This document shows, piece after piece, positions 1-11,222 of a DNA stretch of 64,000 nt. The position numbers and the translations under genes were made by a program. Below the pieces are notes generated by a model, which saw only the letters and a list, made by a program, of their open reading frames with translations, did not search any database and was not told the DNA's origin. The stretch's first letter is position 1, and each line of letters starts with the position of its first letter. This stretch comes from Macrocystis pyrifera (lineage: Eukaryota > Sar > Phaeophyceae > Laminariales > Laminariaceae): the NCBI GenBank assembly GCA_031763025.1, contig JASSKH010000030.1, forward strand, positions 7,388,130 through 7,452,129. Direction: 5' to 3'.

Positions 1-294
1 TTTTTCTTTTTCTTGTTCTTTTTCGGTTTGGTGTTTTCGTTGCTTCTCTTTCTTTATGGTGTATTTTGGTTGCTGGCGTATGTATGTATGTTGTGTCGGC
101 CGCACCTAGTGCGAAGGCATGGTATTACGTAGGCTATTAATGCATTACGGTGTGTTATCTCTGTGTCGTAGTCTGTGACCACAGAGCTCGTATCTTTCTA
201 GGGTGAAGAATCAGCACGGACACTGGGCTTGCTGGATGTCGACGAGTAGAAGAACGGTTTAATGTGAAGAACACACACACACACACACACATAA
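1..294 (+). repeat. Dispersed repeat R1, copy 1 (cut by window start)
   Basis: This block matches 17288-17580 on the same strand and 20678-21160 and 23646-24113 on the opposite strand almost base for base. It has a T-rich stretch, a TATGTATG run, and a core ending in the motif GAAGAACGGTTTAATGTGAA followed by an (AC)n tract at about 273-290. No coding capacity or known transposon domain is visible. It could be part of an LTR or a non-autonomous element; I cannot tell which. Confidence 0.8.
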
Positions 295-1040
295 TACTAA
301 AACTGCTGTACGGCTAGATCCCGAGGGACCCTTTGGCTCGCAGTACATCTGCTTTTTGCACAAACGTACATAGAGGACGTATACAATATATCCATGATAC
401 TAAAATTGTATGGCAAGATCCCGAGGGACCCTTGAGCCTATCTCTCTTCCTATCTTGACGAGTTAATATGTTGGCTCGTTGAAACAACACATACACATCA
501 ATATCTGCTGGATGCACTACACAACACCCGTATGTATATATCTAGGGTGAAGAATCAGCACGGACACTATTGCTGAATGTCGACGAGTAGAAGAACGGTT
601 TAATGTGAAGAACACACACATACACCATATTCACACGGGACATACTTGAAGCTGGATGAACAGAGTGAAGCTGGGTAGAAGACGTTGGTCTAAAAAACTC
701 AAGACAACAAACAACCTGGAGGATGTATATAAATATATGGGTAATACTATTGGTCGTACGGCAAGATCTCCCTCGATCCTTGTGCCTTACGATAGTTGTC
801 CCTTACTACCGCAGCAAAGCATCAACACCACTGGCCTCTCGGCATATAGTACTGTTGTGAAGCCGTTCTATATGGTATTCGTACTACTATAAAGAAATTA
901 ACTGTTGATGATACTATAGCTCGTACGGCAAGATCTCCTTCGATCCTGGGCCCTAAAAGAGTGTCCCATACTGCCGCAGCAAAGTATCAACACTGCTGCC
1001 TCCCGGCATGAAGTACTGCAGTGAAACCGGTCAGCTGTGT
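295..1040. repeat. Degenerate direct repeats around GTACGGCAAGATC
   Basis: A motif close to GTACGGCAAGATCYCC occurs near 310, 408, 756 and 926. The blocks 741-870 and 905-1035 are an imperfect direct duplication that also shares the segment containing CCGCAGCAAAG. An R2 fragment in reverse orientation sits at about 545-620. No credible gene is seen. Confidence 0.6.
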
Positions 1041-1119
1041 CCAGTACAGCAATCAGGTTTTTATTCGGGTAAAAGCACCGCATGAAAACTACGTTGAAAC
1101 TGAGAACTATACAACGACT

Positions 1120-1300
1120 CATATGTTCACAACATAGCTGGTGTTGTGGTCTTCTCGTACCCGGTACGTTGGCATTTCACTTGTTCTACCCGTTACGGTA
1201 TTATCGTACCCGGTACGTTGGCAATTCACTTGCTTTACCCGGTATTCACCGGTACGCTGGCATTTCCCTTGCTTTCTTGCTTTGCTCATTGATTTGTCTG
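1120..1300. repeat. Short tandem repeat with CCCGGTACGTTGGCA
   Basis: Three imperfect units, each with a CCGGTACG(T/C)TGGCA core followed by TTTCACTTG-like sequence, lie near 1157, 1213 and 1250. The reading frames across it are repeat artefacts. Confidence 0.55.
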
Positions 1301-1327
1301 CAAATATTAATAAATCAGAACGGACAC

Positions 1328-1664
1328 TTTTTTTTTTTTTTTTTTTTTTTTTTTCATCATCACTTCTACTTTCCAGCCCACTCGTAGGAGGTTTTACCCT
1401 CGACGATCTTCTGGACAAGCCGTGGTCACAGGTGTCGTCCCTTCTCCCCCCCGGTACTTGCCTTTATTTTTTGTCGCGCATAGGGTTCAGCATTCCCACT
1501 GCTCGTCGATTTTCATCGAATGTAGCTAACTCACGCTCTCGCGCTTTCCGCTAATCAATCCCTTTTATGCAAGAAAAAGCCCCTACGAGCATGCACTCGG
1601 TGAGACTTGAACCCACGAAATTGATCTTGATAGGCACGCGGACCACCTACCAAGCCACCGGGGA
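1328..1664 (-). mobile_element. tRNA-derived SINE, copy 1
   Basis: Read on the minus strand, the element starts at TCCCCGGTGGCTTGGTAGG, which resembles a tRNA D-arm/A-box. About 45 bases later comes GGGTTCAAGTCTCACC, a good T-arm/B-box (GGTTCRANNC type). A roughly 250-bp body follows, ending in a 27-base A-tail, seen as T at 1328-1354. Two other full copies lie at 17645-17965 and 18755-19092. A tRNA head, anonymous body and oligo-A tail define a SINE. The internal A and B boxes would be its Pol III promoter. The LINE partner is not identified. Confidence 0.8.
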
Positions 1665-2037
1665 CGCCGGCTGGGTTGGACTGATGTAGCAGTTGGGTAT
1701 ATATAGAACGGTATGGCACAGACAGGGGAAGCACGAACCCCTGCGACTCATATCCGTGGGGTCTCCATACATTCTACACCCAGTAGTATTACAAAAAGGT
1801 TTTTACATCCGTACGATCGCACATTATTCATGCTGACTGCAAAGTATGTTGTCTTCATTCATATTCTATAATATACAACAGTATCTTCAGCATACCGAGC
1901 GGTATCACACAGCCTCAGGTTACTGTTGGCAGATACCCCGTATAATTCTGTCCACTACGGCGAGGAAGTGAGCAATGAGATAGTTACTGCTGTGCATGAG
2001 CTTCGTACGATACTATTCATATTGTACTTCTCCGTCC
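1665..2037. other. No recognisable feature
   Basis: AT-moderate anonymous sequence. I see no coding, structural or repeat signal. Confidence 0.5.
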
Positions 2038-2238
2038 ATGGCCAAAGATTCGATTGAAGCATTATTATCTGCTGTAGATTACGTAAAAAATGTCCGCACA
2101 GAAACACAAAGAATATATTTATTAGGGTTCGACCTTCCATATACTTTTTTACCCGATCTGGGTCGTGGCCCTGAAAGAGTTTCGTTGGTTTTGATACGGT
2201 TGGCCTATTCCTTTCATCTAAAGGCCCGCGTGGTCTAG
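2038..2238 (+). CDS. Hypothetical short ORF
   Basis: I do not recognise this ORF. It would encode about 66 residues from an ATG in a good context (GTCCATGGC). The N-terminal half, beginning MAKDSIEALL, looks like an ordinary amphipathic helix. The C-terminal half is less natural and may be intronic read-through. There are no homologous neighbours and no domain. It could be one exon of a host gene or chance. Confidence 0.15.
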   Translation: MAKDSIEALLSAVDYVKNVRTETQRIYLLGFDLPYTFLPDLGRGPERVSLVLIRLAYSFHLKARVV

Positions 2239-2871
2239 TGTGTCGCTTCTGTTTTTAGCGTTGAACCATGGAGCTCGAATCTCAAGATGGATGAGGCGGG
2301 GATTTACGCAATATACACAATAAAAAGGTGTGGAATCAACCGCTGAGACCGCCGAACGAGTGTAGGCGCAACGAAGAACTGAAGTATTTCCGCAATAAAA
2401 ACCCAAGGCACAGACCACATCGGGGAGAGGAATAAAGAGCTTTCTGTGTGACACCGGGTGTCTGTACGTAGGAGGGATAGAGAAAAAAGGGCGAAGATAA
2501 CAAATGGGATGGAAATCAATGATATATCTGTATCGTACATACATAACTACGTACGAAAAAATAATGTAAGGTACCTGGTGTGAAAAATCAGCAAACGAGT
2601 ACAAAGAAACACTGCAAGGTCGGTGGGCGTAGAGGGGTTTTCAAGATCGGTTTTGTTTGAAGAATACACTGCCACTACTTACCGGTTGTTAGGTCCAGAC
2701 CTTGCGTAAGTATTATCCGAAGATTGGGTTGTCGGAGAACGAATCTGACCAGCAGGTAAACGCTGTAACTCCAAGAGTGTGGGGTGGTCAAATACATACT
2801 ATTGTAGTACGCATTCCGTGTGATGTTCTCACACAATAACAATAGTAGCTCAAACTCCTGAAATCCCACCG
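2239..2871. other. No recognisable feature
   Basis: Anonymous sequence. The open frames on the minus strand (for example 2218-2604) have no recognisable domain or natural composition. Confidence 0.5.
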
Positions 2872-3372
2872 GTGGTCACAGAACAGGCTGTAAAACTAAA
2901 ATACATCGCGACTGGCGCAAACAAACAAGTACGAAATAGTGCCGTGCCGGTAGGTGAGAGAAACGGTATTAACGAGCTATTCGATATGGTGTATACCATC
3001 CCGTACCAATCGCAAATGAATGACACCATGAACGTGTCCATGCTGTTACATTTACACCCTATTAATAGAGCTAAAAACAAAAAGACAAAGAAAGAATAGT
3101 CTGTGCATGAACTAGAGCAGAGTGTGAGCGTGGCATGTATACCCAGCATAGAGCGGGCTAGAACTTTAGAGAAGAATACAAACCTTGATGTGAAAACTGG
3201 TCTTTGTTACATCGTGCCGAAAGGACCCCGGAGCGTTGGCTCCGATCATGAGTGCTTTGCCTGCAGGAATTGCGACTGCTCTCCCAGAACTGATACATGC
3301 ATCCTAAGCGGTGGGTTCAAGATACACTATGCAAACCAAACTGGGCAGAGAAAACCTGGCATTTTCCGATAG
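2872..3372 (+). pseudogene. Unrecognised open stretch with one in-frame TAG
   Basis: From about 2824 to 3372 a single plus-strand frame stays open except for one TAG at 3097-3099. The first part (about 75 codons from the GTG at 2872) ends in a lysine-rich tail just before the TAG. The second part (about 90 codons) has a cysteine cluster ECFACRNCDC. The amino-acid mix looks protein-like and unlike the low-complexity shadows elsewhere, but I recognise no family and see no ATG at the left end. It could be a relic exon, two adjacent small ORFs, or chance. Confidence 0.2.
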
Positions 3373-4110
3373 TAAAAACCCTCCCCAGGACGCATATACT
3401 CATTCGCTGCTTTACTGCTGCTCTCCAGGTGACTATATTTGATCGCCACGATGGCACAATGACAGTGACAGTCGAATAAGAGGCAAGTCGACACAAAACC
3501 CCAGCTAAGAGAGTGGTATAGCTGGATACAGCCAAGCATCTATTAGGACCGACCAGGCTCCTTAACCCAATATCAGAGGGATACAGACCATCAGTGTTTT
3601 GCTATACGTTTTCGTGATAATACCTAGGCTTTGGGGTTGTTCACACAGATTCAGTTTATATACAGATACTCGACGTCACGCGCACAGGAGGTACATGAGA
3701 AGGCGTATACCAGGTATCATAACAATTGGATACACACATGTAGGAAGGAACGAGTGCATGTGCAAGTCGCCACACCACGAACAGGTACACATTAGTGAGA
3801 CGCTAAACCGAGATGGAACGTGACGACCTTTGGTATGATCTGCGCAACCTAACAGGATACTATTTGTCGCTCCAAGCATAGTGGTCGAGAGTTGAAGGAA
3901 CGAATCGACACGTGCGATTGGAATGCCAGTAGGTGGTAGGCAGTTTCTGTTCTGGGGGGGTGTTTGTCTCCACCTTGCTGCAACTACTTCCACAAAAAGC
4001 ATGCGAGGCGTACGATTTGGAAGTAGGTCTGCACGAATGCCGTTTTTAAGACGCTTGATTGATTTTGGCACGAACAAGTTTCACGAGTGGACAGTGTCCA
4101 TTCTGGGGGG
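3373..4110. other. No recognisable feature
   Basis: Anonymous sequence with overlapping short ORFs on both strands. No motif, repeat or RNA signal was identified. Confidence 0.5.
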
Positions 4111-4355
4111 GTGGCGTAAACGTCAGTACCCTGAAACACTTTCTAACTCGGAATCAAATATTTACCTTGGCTAGCGCCAGTAAGTCGATGTGGAGTACCT
4201 TGAAACGACCTAGGTCACTCGAATAGAGGTGGCGCAAACGCCAGTAGCTTCAAACACTTACTTAACTCGGAATCAAATATTTACCTTGGCTAGTGCCAGC
4301 AAGTCGATTTGGCGTGAACGTCAGTACCTTGAAACGGCCTAAGTCACTCGAATAA
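4111..4355. repeat. 118-bp tandem duplication
   Basis: Two head-to-tail units start at 4111 and 4229, each beginning GTGGCG(T/C)AAACG and containing the shared core AACTCGGAATCAAATATTTA. A third partial unit begins near 4309. The copies differ by point changes and a short indel. No coding function is proposed. Confidence 0.8.
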
Positions 4356-4500
4356 TAATTTTGGCCCGGAGTAGAAAGAACTCATGAACTTCCTACAGCC
4401 CGTGATGGTAGCGTTCAGTGGAATGTATGTCTGGCCAAAAGCTTAAACGTGTAGGTTATTGTCAAAGTGCAGACGTAGGCCTTCGAGAGGAACCCCCACC

Positions 4501-5199
4501 TCAGATGCAGGTGAGCCAGGAAGAAAACATGTTTTTTTCGCCGATGAGTACATGCTCCGAGCGTGTTAGACAGATGTGGCGCTGGCAGTTGCAAGTGAAG
4601 GCTGTACGAGGGTCAGGTCCGCCGCTCTTCTCAACACCGTCCAAGGTCAGCACCGCGGGAACAAGAGGAGCTGCAACATTGGGCCGACGGCTATAGACGG
4701 GGGAGGAAGGCTGAAGAACATCTGCACGAAGGTCAGGACCGCCGTTCTTCTTACCACCGTCCAATGGCAACACCGCGGAAATGAAGGGCGCTACAACATC
4801 GGGCCGACGGCGATGGATGGAAGAGGAAATCTGAAGAACATCTGGACTAAGGTCAGGACCGCCGTTCTTCTTACCATCGTCCAAGGGCAACACCGCGGAG
4901 AGGAAGGGCGCTGCAACATCGGGCCGACGGCGATGGATGGAAGAGGAATGCTGAAGAACGTCTGGACGAAGGTCAGGACCGCCGCTCTTCTTACCACCGT
5001 CTGAGGGCAGCACTAAGGGAAGGAGAGGAGTTGCAACATCGAGCTGACGGCGAGGTGCGGAGGCTGCAACATCGAGCCGACGGTGAGTTGCGGAGGTGGA
5101 AGGCGCAGGCGCTGCAGCGGTCCATGATCGTAATACCCGCTGAGCACCGTCGCTCATATGCGCCGGTCTGGGGGGGTGTCCGAGGAGGAAAGCGCACAC
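4501..5199 (-). CDS. Possible 40-residue-repeat protein over the 120-bp array
   Basis: This minus-strand frame runs 232 codons and spans the whole 120-bp array, so the product would contain roughly three 40-residue repeats. Each has a GGPD motif, an RRRPDV(A/V)AP segment and an LPLD(D/G)G turn. There is no signal peptide, membrane segment or known domain. The opposite strand is open for 142 codons over the same array, so openness alone is weak evidence. It may be a genuine repeat protein or merely a satellite whose period is a multiple of three. Confidence 0.2.
   Translation of the reverse strand: MCAFLLGHPPRPAHMSDGAQRVLRSWTAAAPAPSTSATHRRLDVAASAPRRQLDVATPLLPLVLPSDGGKKSGGPDLRPDVLQHSSSIHRRRPDVAAPFLSAVLPLDDGKKNGGPDLSPDVLQISSSIHRRRPDVVAPFISAVLPLDGGKKNGGPDLRADVLQPSSPVYSRRPNVAAPLVPAVLTLDGVEKSGGPDPRTAFTCNCQRHICLTRSEHVLIGEKNMFSSWLTCI
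4586..5075. repeat. 120-bp tandem array
   Basis: The motif GGTCAGG(A/T)CCGCCG recurs at about 4610, 4730, 4850 and 4970, an exact 120-bp period, giving about 3.7 units. Each unit also contains ACACCGCGG-like and GGGCCGACGGC segments. Because 120 is divisible by three, every frame repeats, and long open frames exist on both strands. The array fades after 5043 into shorter repeats with CGAGGTGCGGAGGCTGC. Confidence 0.9.
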
Positions 5200-7626
5200 G
5201 CTGTCGCTGGGCTAGCACCGGGGCGCCGGCTTTGTGCCGACAATGGTTATGTGTCGGGCAGGGGGGGGGTGTTACAGCGGGTGGCGCCAGGGAGGGAGGT
5301 TCATAGCGCTGTGACTGTCGTGACCAGCGCTATGGGGAGGATAATACGGCGCGAGACCACTGTCCTGATCAGGGTCACGCGTCGGGTCTATTCGATAGGC
5401 AGAGGGCAAGCTTTGGTTAGCATCCTCTGGGCGGATCTTATAGGGGCAGGGAGGGTCCGCGGTGTGGGAACGCCTTCGGTCTCGGGTACAGAGCCAGTAA
5501 CGAGGTTCCGGGACCACCCGGTGTTTACAAAACACCACCAAGAGTGAAGAAAGAAAGTCAAAGCCAAGTGATCTGTGATACCTGTCCTATCGACCCCCCA
5601 GCCCCTTGGGCCCTGCCTTGCCCGTCGTGCCCGTCATCGTGTCTGTGGTGCTTCGTTGCGTGTTCACGCTGACTGCTTGCATCTACTGCATTGCATCGAT
5701 CCACGTTTTGCGTGACCCGATCATTACTGCTTGAAGGCATTTCCTCGATCTTCCAAACAACAGGTGAGCCGGCCGCAGATATCTAACGAACGCAGGTCCT
5801 TTTTACGGTCTGAGAGCTGTACCCTGCTGTAACATGCGCCACATTGGCTGCGTCGGAGGAGCGTGAAGCCGAGGAGGAGGGAGAGGGAGGGGATAAGTAC
5901 ACGCCCGGCGATCGCTTGTCCTTCGCGACCTTCTTCAACGTAGACGCGTCTACCCCAGGACCCTTTCTGTCGGCCGTAAAGGCGACCGGAACGACCGCCC
6001 GAGGAAGCGAAGCCAGGAAGAGTAGACGGCTGGGCAAGACGTCGAGGACAGGGTAACTATCAATGCCGTACATACGTCGCCCTAGGTTATACTTTTCCCT
6101 CGCACAGGGACCCCCTTGCCCTAACGAGAGCGTCAACACTCCCTGAAGATGTCAGTTCTCCCACGATGAGACCACCGTGCCCTACAGTCACTATCCCCGC
6201 AAAAACACCCAGGAAGGGCCCCACCGCGGAGCTAGAGCCCAGGCGCCTCGCGACCATGGAAATGATGATCGCACGCACAGCTGCGGAGGGCAGGGCCCTG
6301 CAGGGACCGCGAGTTGCTGAGGGGACGCCCGCCAGGGGGTCGTTCCCTGGGGTCAGCAGCCAACTTGAGCATCATCGGCGCGGGTGCGTGAAGAAGAGGA
6401 GGGAAGACAGGCCCCACCACGCCCCGCCAATCAAGACAGAGGAGTGGAAGCGAGTTTGACCCCAGGACGCTGTAAGCTGTCTCCATTACCCTCTGCGAAC
6501 CAGGACAGCGGACTCGTTCACACCGCAACCGATGCGGCAGCCACAGGCAGAGAAGCTAAGCAGGCGTGTGGGTGGGTTCGTGCGTCCGTGTGACACTCGA
6601 TCGGAACAAGCTGCCGCCTTCCGGGAGAGGTGCTGATCGACACGGAGGGAGGGCGGCAATTACACCTCCGCGGCTTTTATGCAATCGGTCGAGCGAGGCA
6701 AAAGGGAGGTGGCGATCGACGATGAGCTCACGGGGACAAGGGCTGCAGCGGGTGGCCAGCCACACGAGAAGCGCGACTCCTCCCGTGCAGGTTTCGGGGT
6801 TGTGTGAGCTTCCGCTGGTGCTTATGTGCGTAGCGTATAGGTAAGGGTGGCTGAAGACCTCTCGTACGGGCTGATAGGAGGGACGACAAACCTGAAGGAA
6901 AATAGACCTGTCATCAGCTTTGCGGACGGCGAGGGCTTGAAACCGGTACCTGAGTCACCGCGCGTCGCGTTAATCTTCTCGATGAGCACTTCCTCATAGG
7001 GGGCGCAGGAACGGAAGTCGATGGGACCGGCATGCAGCGATCCAACCGAGCGAGCCAGAGACCGAGACAGCGTCTGTCGCGAGCAGGGCAGCGTGGGAGA
7101 ATTTCTGCGCCGTCAAGCCATCCCATGGAGAGCAATCTCCGACGGAGATCGTCGAACCGCAAACAGACCCCAGTGATGATGCGGTGCCTTAGAAGACGAC
7201 GGGACTCTTCAGTGGGAGATGCGATATGTCCGATAGACGGCGATACCCGGGCCACACTAGCGTGCAGGTGGACACCTGTGCCAAGGAAGTTCCAACCTCA
7301 ACACCACATCAGCTGGTGTCGGATACCGCCGACAGCGTCGTACAATATGCAGATAGGGGCATCGCTGGGGGGGGGACAGTTCACGGAATACAACGGCGAT
7401 ATCTCAGATTTGCACCGCCAACACTGTCCCAGCACCGCCTCGTCAGTATTAGAGACCATACCCCCCCCCCCCCCCCCCCCGCCCCCCGACGATGATACAC
7501 GGGGGCACCCCCCCCCCCCCCTCTCCACAAACACATGCGTGTACCCACCCTCTCTACACAAACACAGCAGTGTGCCCTACCCGCTCACAAAAATCAAATC
7601 CCTGACGCTGTGATATAGGTGTGAGA
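5076..7626. other. GC-rich unresolved block
   Basis: This 2.5-kb stretch is clearly more GC-rich than its flanks and has many overlapping ORFs on both strands with arginine- and proline-rich products. I recognise no domain. Some short segments, for example 5844-6056 plus, look compositionally plausible, so intron-split or decayed TE coding sequence is possible. I cannot assign an exon structure. Confidence 0.4.
7461..7521. repeat. Poly-C tracts (C20 and C14)
   Basis: An uninterrupted C20 lies at 7461-7480 and a C14 at 7508-7521. The proline- and glycine-run ORFs here are artefacts of the homopolymers. Confidence 0.95.
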
Positions 7627-7856
7627 CATTCCGCCTCACAAGCGGTCCTTAGTAAGATGCAGCTCACCCTTCATTCAACTGGCCGAACACCTCACGGTGC
7701 TTCGCGCTTATTCCAAGCAAATTTTTCCTGGTCGGCGTAAGTCCGACGTGTTCCGTCCCAACATCGTAGGCAGGCGAGGTCTCATAGTCCTACGCCCGCG
7801 GTCGTGCATGATCTCGAGTACACTGTCCCCCTGCCCGACCCCCCCCCCCCCCCCCT
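7627..7856 (-). repeat. LINE-B-like 3'-end relic, copy a
   Basis: This is a diverged duplicate of 8481-8700: both begin with a CCGCCTCACAAGCGGT block and continue through matching segments to a GTCGTGCATGA or GCCATGCATGA stretch. Read on the minus strand, the GTCGTGCATGA side corresponds to the GCATGGCCGTAGTCGTATGA segment near the LINE-B 3' end at about 63428-63452. A C17 run at 7839-7855 parallels the poly-G tract in the LINE-B tail at 45968-45984. Assignment to LINE-B is inferred. Confidence 0.45.
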
Positions 7857-7974
7857 TCTTGAGCATGTAGATCTCCTGGGCACATCTTGACTTTAAATGG
7901 CACGGGCCCCGCTATATTCACTTTGTTGATGAATCCGTGATGGCACTGCTACCCTCCCCGCCCCCCCGGCCAGT

Positions 7975-8235
7975 AGATATTGCGGGTACATATTGGCTTC
8001 CACCGGCGCGAGATCCGTGCTCCGATATTTCTTGAAGGACTGCTCACGGAGCCGCTATACGCCCCCCCCCTAACCTGCTGCTGGGTACATGATGACTGTC
8101 AACGGTACGGGTCCCGATATCCGCTCTTTCTTGAAGAACCTACAATGGAGCCACTGTACCCCCCCCGACGGGTTCCGTTATCCGCTCTTTCTTCAAGATC
8201 CTGTCATGGAGCCACTACTCACCAATCCCCCCCCC
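7975..8235. repeat. Minisatellite, three imperfect units
   Basis: Units share CCG(A/T)TATCCGCTCTTTCTT-like cores and a GGAGCC(A/G)CT(A/G)TAC segment followed by C-runs. They lie near 7985, 8095 and 8168 and are diverged, with variable C-run lengths. Confidence 0.65.
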
Positions 8236-8480
8236 CCCCCTCCCATTTACCCTACTCCCCCCCCCCACCCCCCCCTTTTTTATGGCGATGGCAATCGAAT
8301 TTGAACATTTGTGCTGGGTGCAAAACCTTAGCCTCGCACAAGGGGAAAGGTCGTATCACGTAGTGTGTACATTGTGAGGCACTAACGAGGCAGTTACATA
8401 GTGCATACCCATTGCTGTCTCCGGAAGTGGCGGCACCAGAAACCAAAAACAACCCATCCAACGCCGTCATCCTTATGCGG

Positions 8481-8700
8481 GAAGGTCCAGTCCGCCTCAC
8501 AAGCGGTTCCATGCAGGGTATAGCTCGCCCTTCGTGCGACTCGCCGAACAACTCACGGCCCTTTACGCTTAGTAGAAGCAATGTCTGTCTGGCTGGTGAA
8601 AACACGACAAACTCCGTCCCGGCATTGTGGGGATGCGAGGGTCTATGGTCATACGACTACGGCCATGCATGACGCGAGTACTCCCCCCCCTTACCCCCAC
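8481..8700 (-). repeat. LINE-B-like 3'-end relic, copy b
   Basis: Partner of 7627-7856 in the same orientation. It holds the clearest match to the LINE-B 3' region on the minus strand (GCATGGCCGTAGTCGTATGA). It is bounded on the right by CCCCCCCC and CCCACCCCCCC runs. Confidence 0.5.
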
Positions 8701-9537
8701 CCCCCCGTTGTGCCCACGCCTTACACGACAACGACAACATTCATCATCCATTCGGCCAGCGACGGACACCCACCCGTCTTCCGACGAAAACCTCGCCACC
8801 TCCTTTGACAAACAGTCCCGTCAGCACGCCAACGCATCGTTTCGGGTGTTTGTTGTCACGCCACGAGGGAGCAGCGCCGCCGTGCTCGGACCGAGACACA
8901 TGCCAAGGTACGTGTGGACACCTAAATGTTTGGGACTGGGGCTCCTCATGTATGTATGATGAGGATCTCTATACGTACCTCATTCATATAACAGCCCGAC
9001 TTGAGGGGGGGTTACGCTTCTCGTTAACCCGATGAGCCCATGACGTAAGTTTGTATACATATGTGTACATACATGATGCTTAGCATTAACCCGATGAGCC
9101 CATGACGTAGGTTTGTATGTATATGTGCACATATATGGCTATTGTTATTGCCCTCGATGAAATGCATTCGAGCGCTGTTCTCGGTGTGGTTTGTCTTTTT
9201 TATTGTCTTTTTTTCGTGAAGTCGCAGTTGAAGTTGGTGGGAGTGACGAGAGAGACCAGTCCGGACCGGCACGGACGGCACCCCAGCAGGTGGGATTAGG
9301 CTGAAACTGAACGTCTGCCTGCTGGCTATCGGTACTACTCGTGGTCGTACTGGGCGAGGACATAGAAATCGTCGTGGTTCGTAAAGGACATTCGACCTGT
9401 AAAAAACTATCTGCTTCGTCCTGTTGGTTATAATAGTGATGCACGAAATACTTCGTAATGCTATTAATAGAAGCTCGATGCACTATTGCCTACTCTGAAA
9501 AACATGTTTTTTAATACCTGGTACCCTGGTGTGCGTG
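8701..9537. repeat. Anonymous sequence with a 62-bp tandem pair
   Basis: Two units beginning TTAACCCGATGAGCCCATGA start near 9024 and 9086 and continue into TGACGTA(A/G)GTTTGTAT. The rest of the stretch shows no gene, RNA or transposon signal. Confidence 0.6.
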
Positions 9538-9763
9538 TGTTCGTCACATCAACCCGTTCTTTCTACACGTGGACATCCTGCACAACCAGTCTCCGTGCCG
9601 ATTCTTCAATCCTAGAGAGATCAAGGTCTGTGGTCACAAAATTAGGAGACAGACATACTACATTGTTAGAGTAAACAACGCGATGCCATGTCATGACACT
9701 GGATACGACAGGCGCTACATACACATTCTATAAATTAGAGTTAACAAAAGGAAACAAAAAACC
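9538..9763 (+). repeat. Dispersed repeat R2, diverged copy
   Basis: R2 consists of a block with CGTTCTTTCTAC and GTCGACATCCAGCA, a CTAGAGAGAT segment, a CTGTGGTCACAAA segment, then CCATGTCAT and TACGACAGGC segments and an A-rich end. Here the first block is changed to ACACGTGGACATCC, but the order is retained. R2 has no coding capacity. Its A-rich end could fit a SINE, but I see no clear Pol III boxes. Confidence 0.6.
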
Positions 9764-10248
9764 GTGTCATGTGTGTGGTATGACCATTGCAATAATCAAA
9801 AGACCCTCCGCGCGGCGTACAGCTCAAGGACCCACAATGGGAGTAGCCGTGACGTGCATCCATACACAAGTGGACGCACAGCACGAAAGTAGCATGCCGT
9901 TAACAATGCTGACGAGCCATGCGGCGGCCACCTTTCGCGCAAAAGCAATAAAAAATATTGCGACGGCCATAAGCCACGTGCCTTTCGCCCACCCGGCTAC
10001 CACTGTCTCCCCAGCGGCGTAGGACAACTAGCTTCAGTTGCGCACCGGCAGCCTATGCGAGCATAAATAGACAGGAGAGCAAGGGGTGGCAAGACGTTCG
10101 GGTAAGACACAGACAGAGCTCGAGGCGTGCACAGGATAGTTCACGCAGAACGTCAGTAAGGTCGAGTGTACTCCCAGTTTATGCTGTGGCCCAGCAAGGC
10201 TGCTGCGCCGCGTTAGTGCTTGGCGTTGCGTGTTAGTGCTGTGACACA
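9764..10248. other. No recognisable feature
   Basis: Anonymous sequence. An ORF at 9693-10022 overlaps the R2 copy and has no identifiable domain. Confidence 0.45.
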
Positions 10249-10819
10249 GCGGGCCTTACTTCGACGGACACAGTCGAACAGGATTAATGGCCAGGTATTT
10301 AAAGAACTTTAGATATTTAGTATGAATTACACAGCGACCCTTACTTTCACGGACATAGTCGTACACCAGCCAATAATCCAGCTTGGACATGTTAAGCTCT
10401 GCGTTGCTGCAAGACAAGGAGACGCTGCTCGACGCACACGCCGCCATGGGACTCGAAGGAGGGTACCCGATCGTCCAAGCAGAGGCCCAATCTGTAAGGT
10501 CGAGTGTACCCCCAGCTCCTGATATACTACATTGTTACGTACCAGGTATGCAGTAAGCACAGAAGACAATGCCATGCCATGTTATTATACTGGAACGCAT
10601 ATCAACCGGCTATAAAATATCAACCATCATGCTACCCTTCAGGCGTACCTGGTACGGAGCATAGCAGTAGACAAGGCATATACTTGAATCCAGAAGTGCT
10701 ACTCGAACACCAACCTGCTGCGGCTACTTGGAGGGTGCTTTGTGCTCTGTACCTTGGTTGGCTCTTTATTTTCCATATACTACATTATTACGTATGCAGT
10801 AAGCACAACTGTGGTACAC
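10249..10819. repeat. P/Q repeat blocks, copy 1
   Basis: Block P (about 10249-10563) contains TTACTT(C/T)(G/C)ACGGACA and CAAGACAAGGAGACGCTGCT and ends with GGTATGCAGTAAGCACAG. Block Q (about 10594-10790) contains CATATCAACCGGCTATA and ACACCAACCTGCTGCGGC. P recurs at 10820-11132 and 14730-14998, and Q at 14509-14700. There is no coding signal. These are likely non-autonomous repeat modules. Confidence 0.8.
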
Positions 10820-11222
10820 AGCGGTCCTTACTTTGACGGACACAGTCGAACAGAAGTAAATGGCCAGGCATTTAAGGAACGTTAATCATTTAGTATGAAT
10901 TACACAGCGTCCCTTACCTTCACGGACATAGGCGTACAGCAGTCAATACTCCAACTTGGTCATGTTAAACTCTGCGTTGCTGCAAGACAAGGAGACGCTG
11001 CTCGACGCACACACTGCCAAGGGACCCGACGGAGGGTACACGATCGTCCAAGCAGAGGCCCAGTCTGTAAGGTCGAGTGTACCCCCAGCTCTTCATAAAC
11101 TACATTGTTACGTACCAGGTATGCAGTAAGCACAGCAGAGAATGCAACGCCATGTCATCTTACTGGATATGGCAGTCACGACATACGTATTCTATGAAAG
11201 AGAGAAAACAAGAGACTCTTAG
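10820..11222. repeat. P repeat block, copy 2
   Basis: A tandem second copy of block P, close to the first, followed by an R2-like tail with GCCATGTCATCTTACTGG and a block resembling the R2 A-rich end. Confidence 0.8.
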
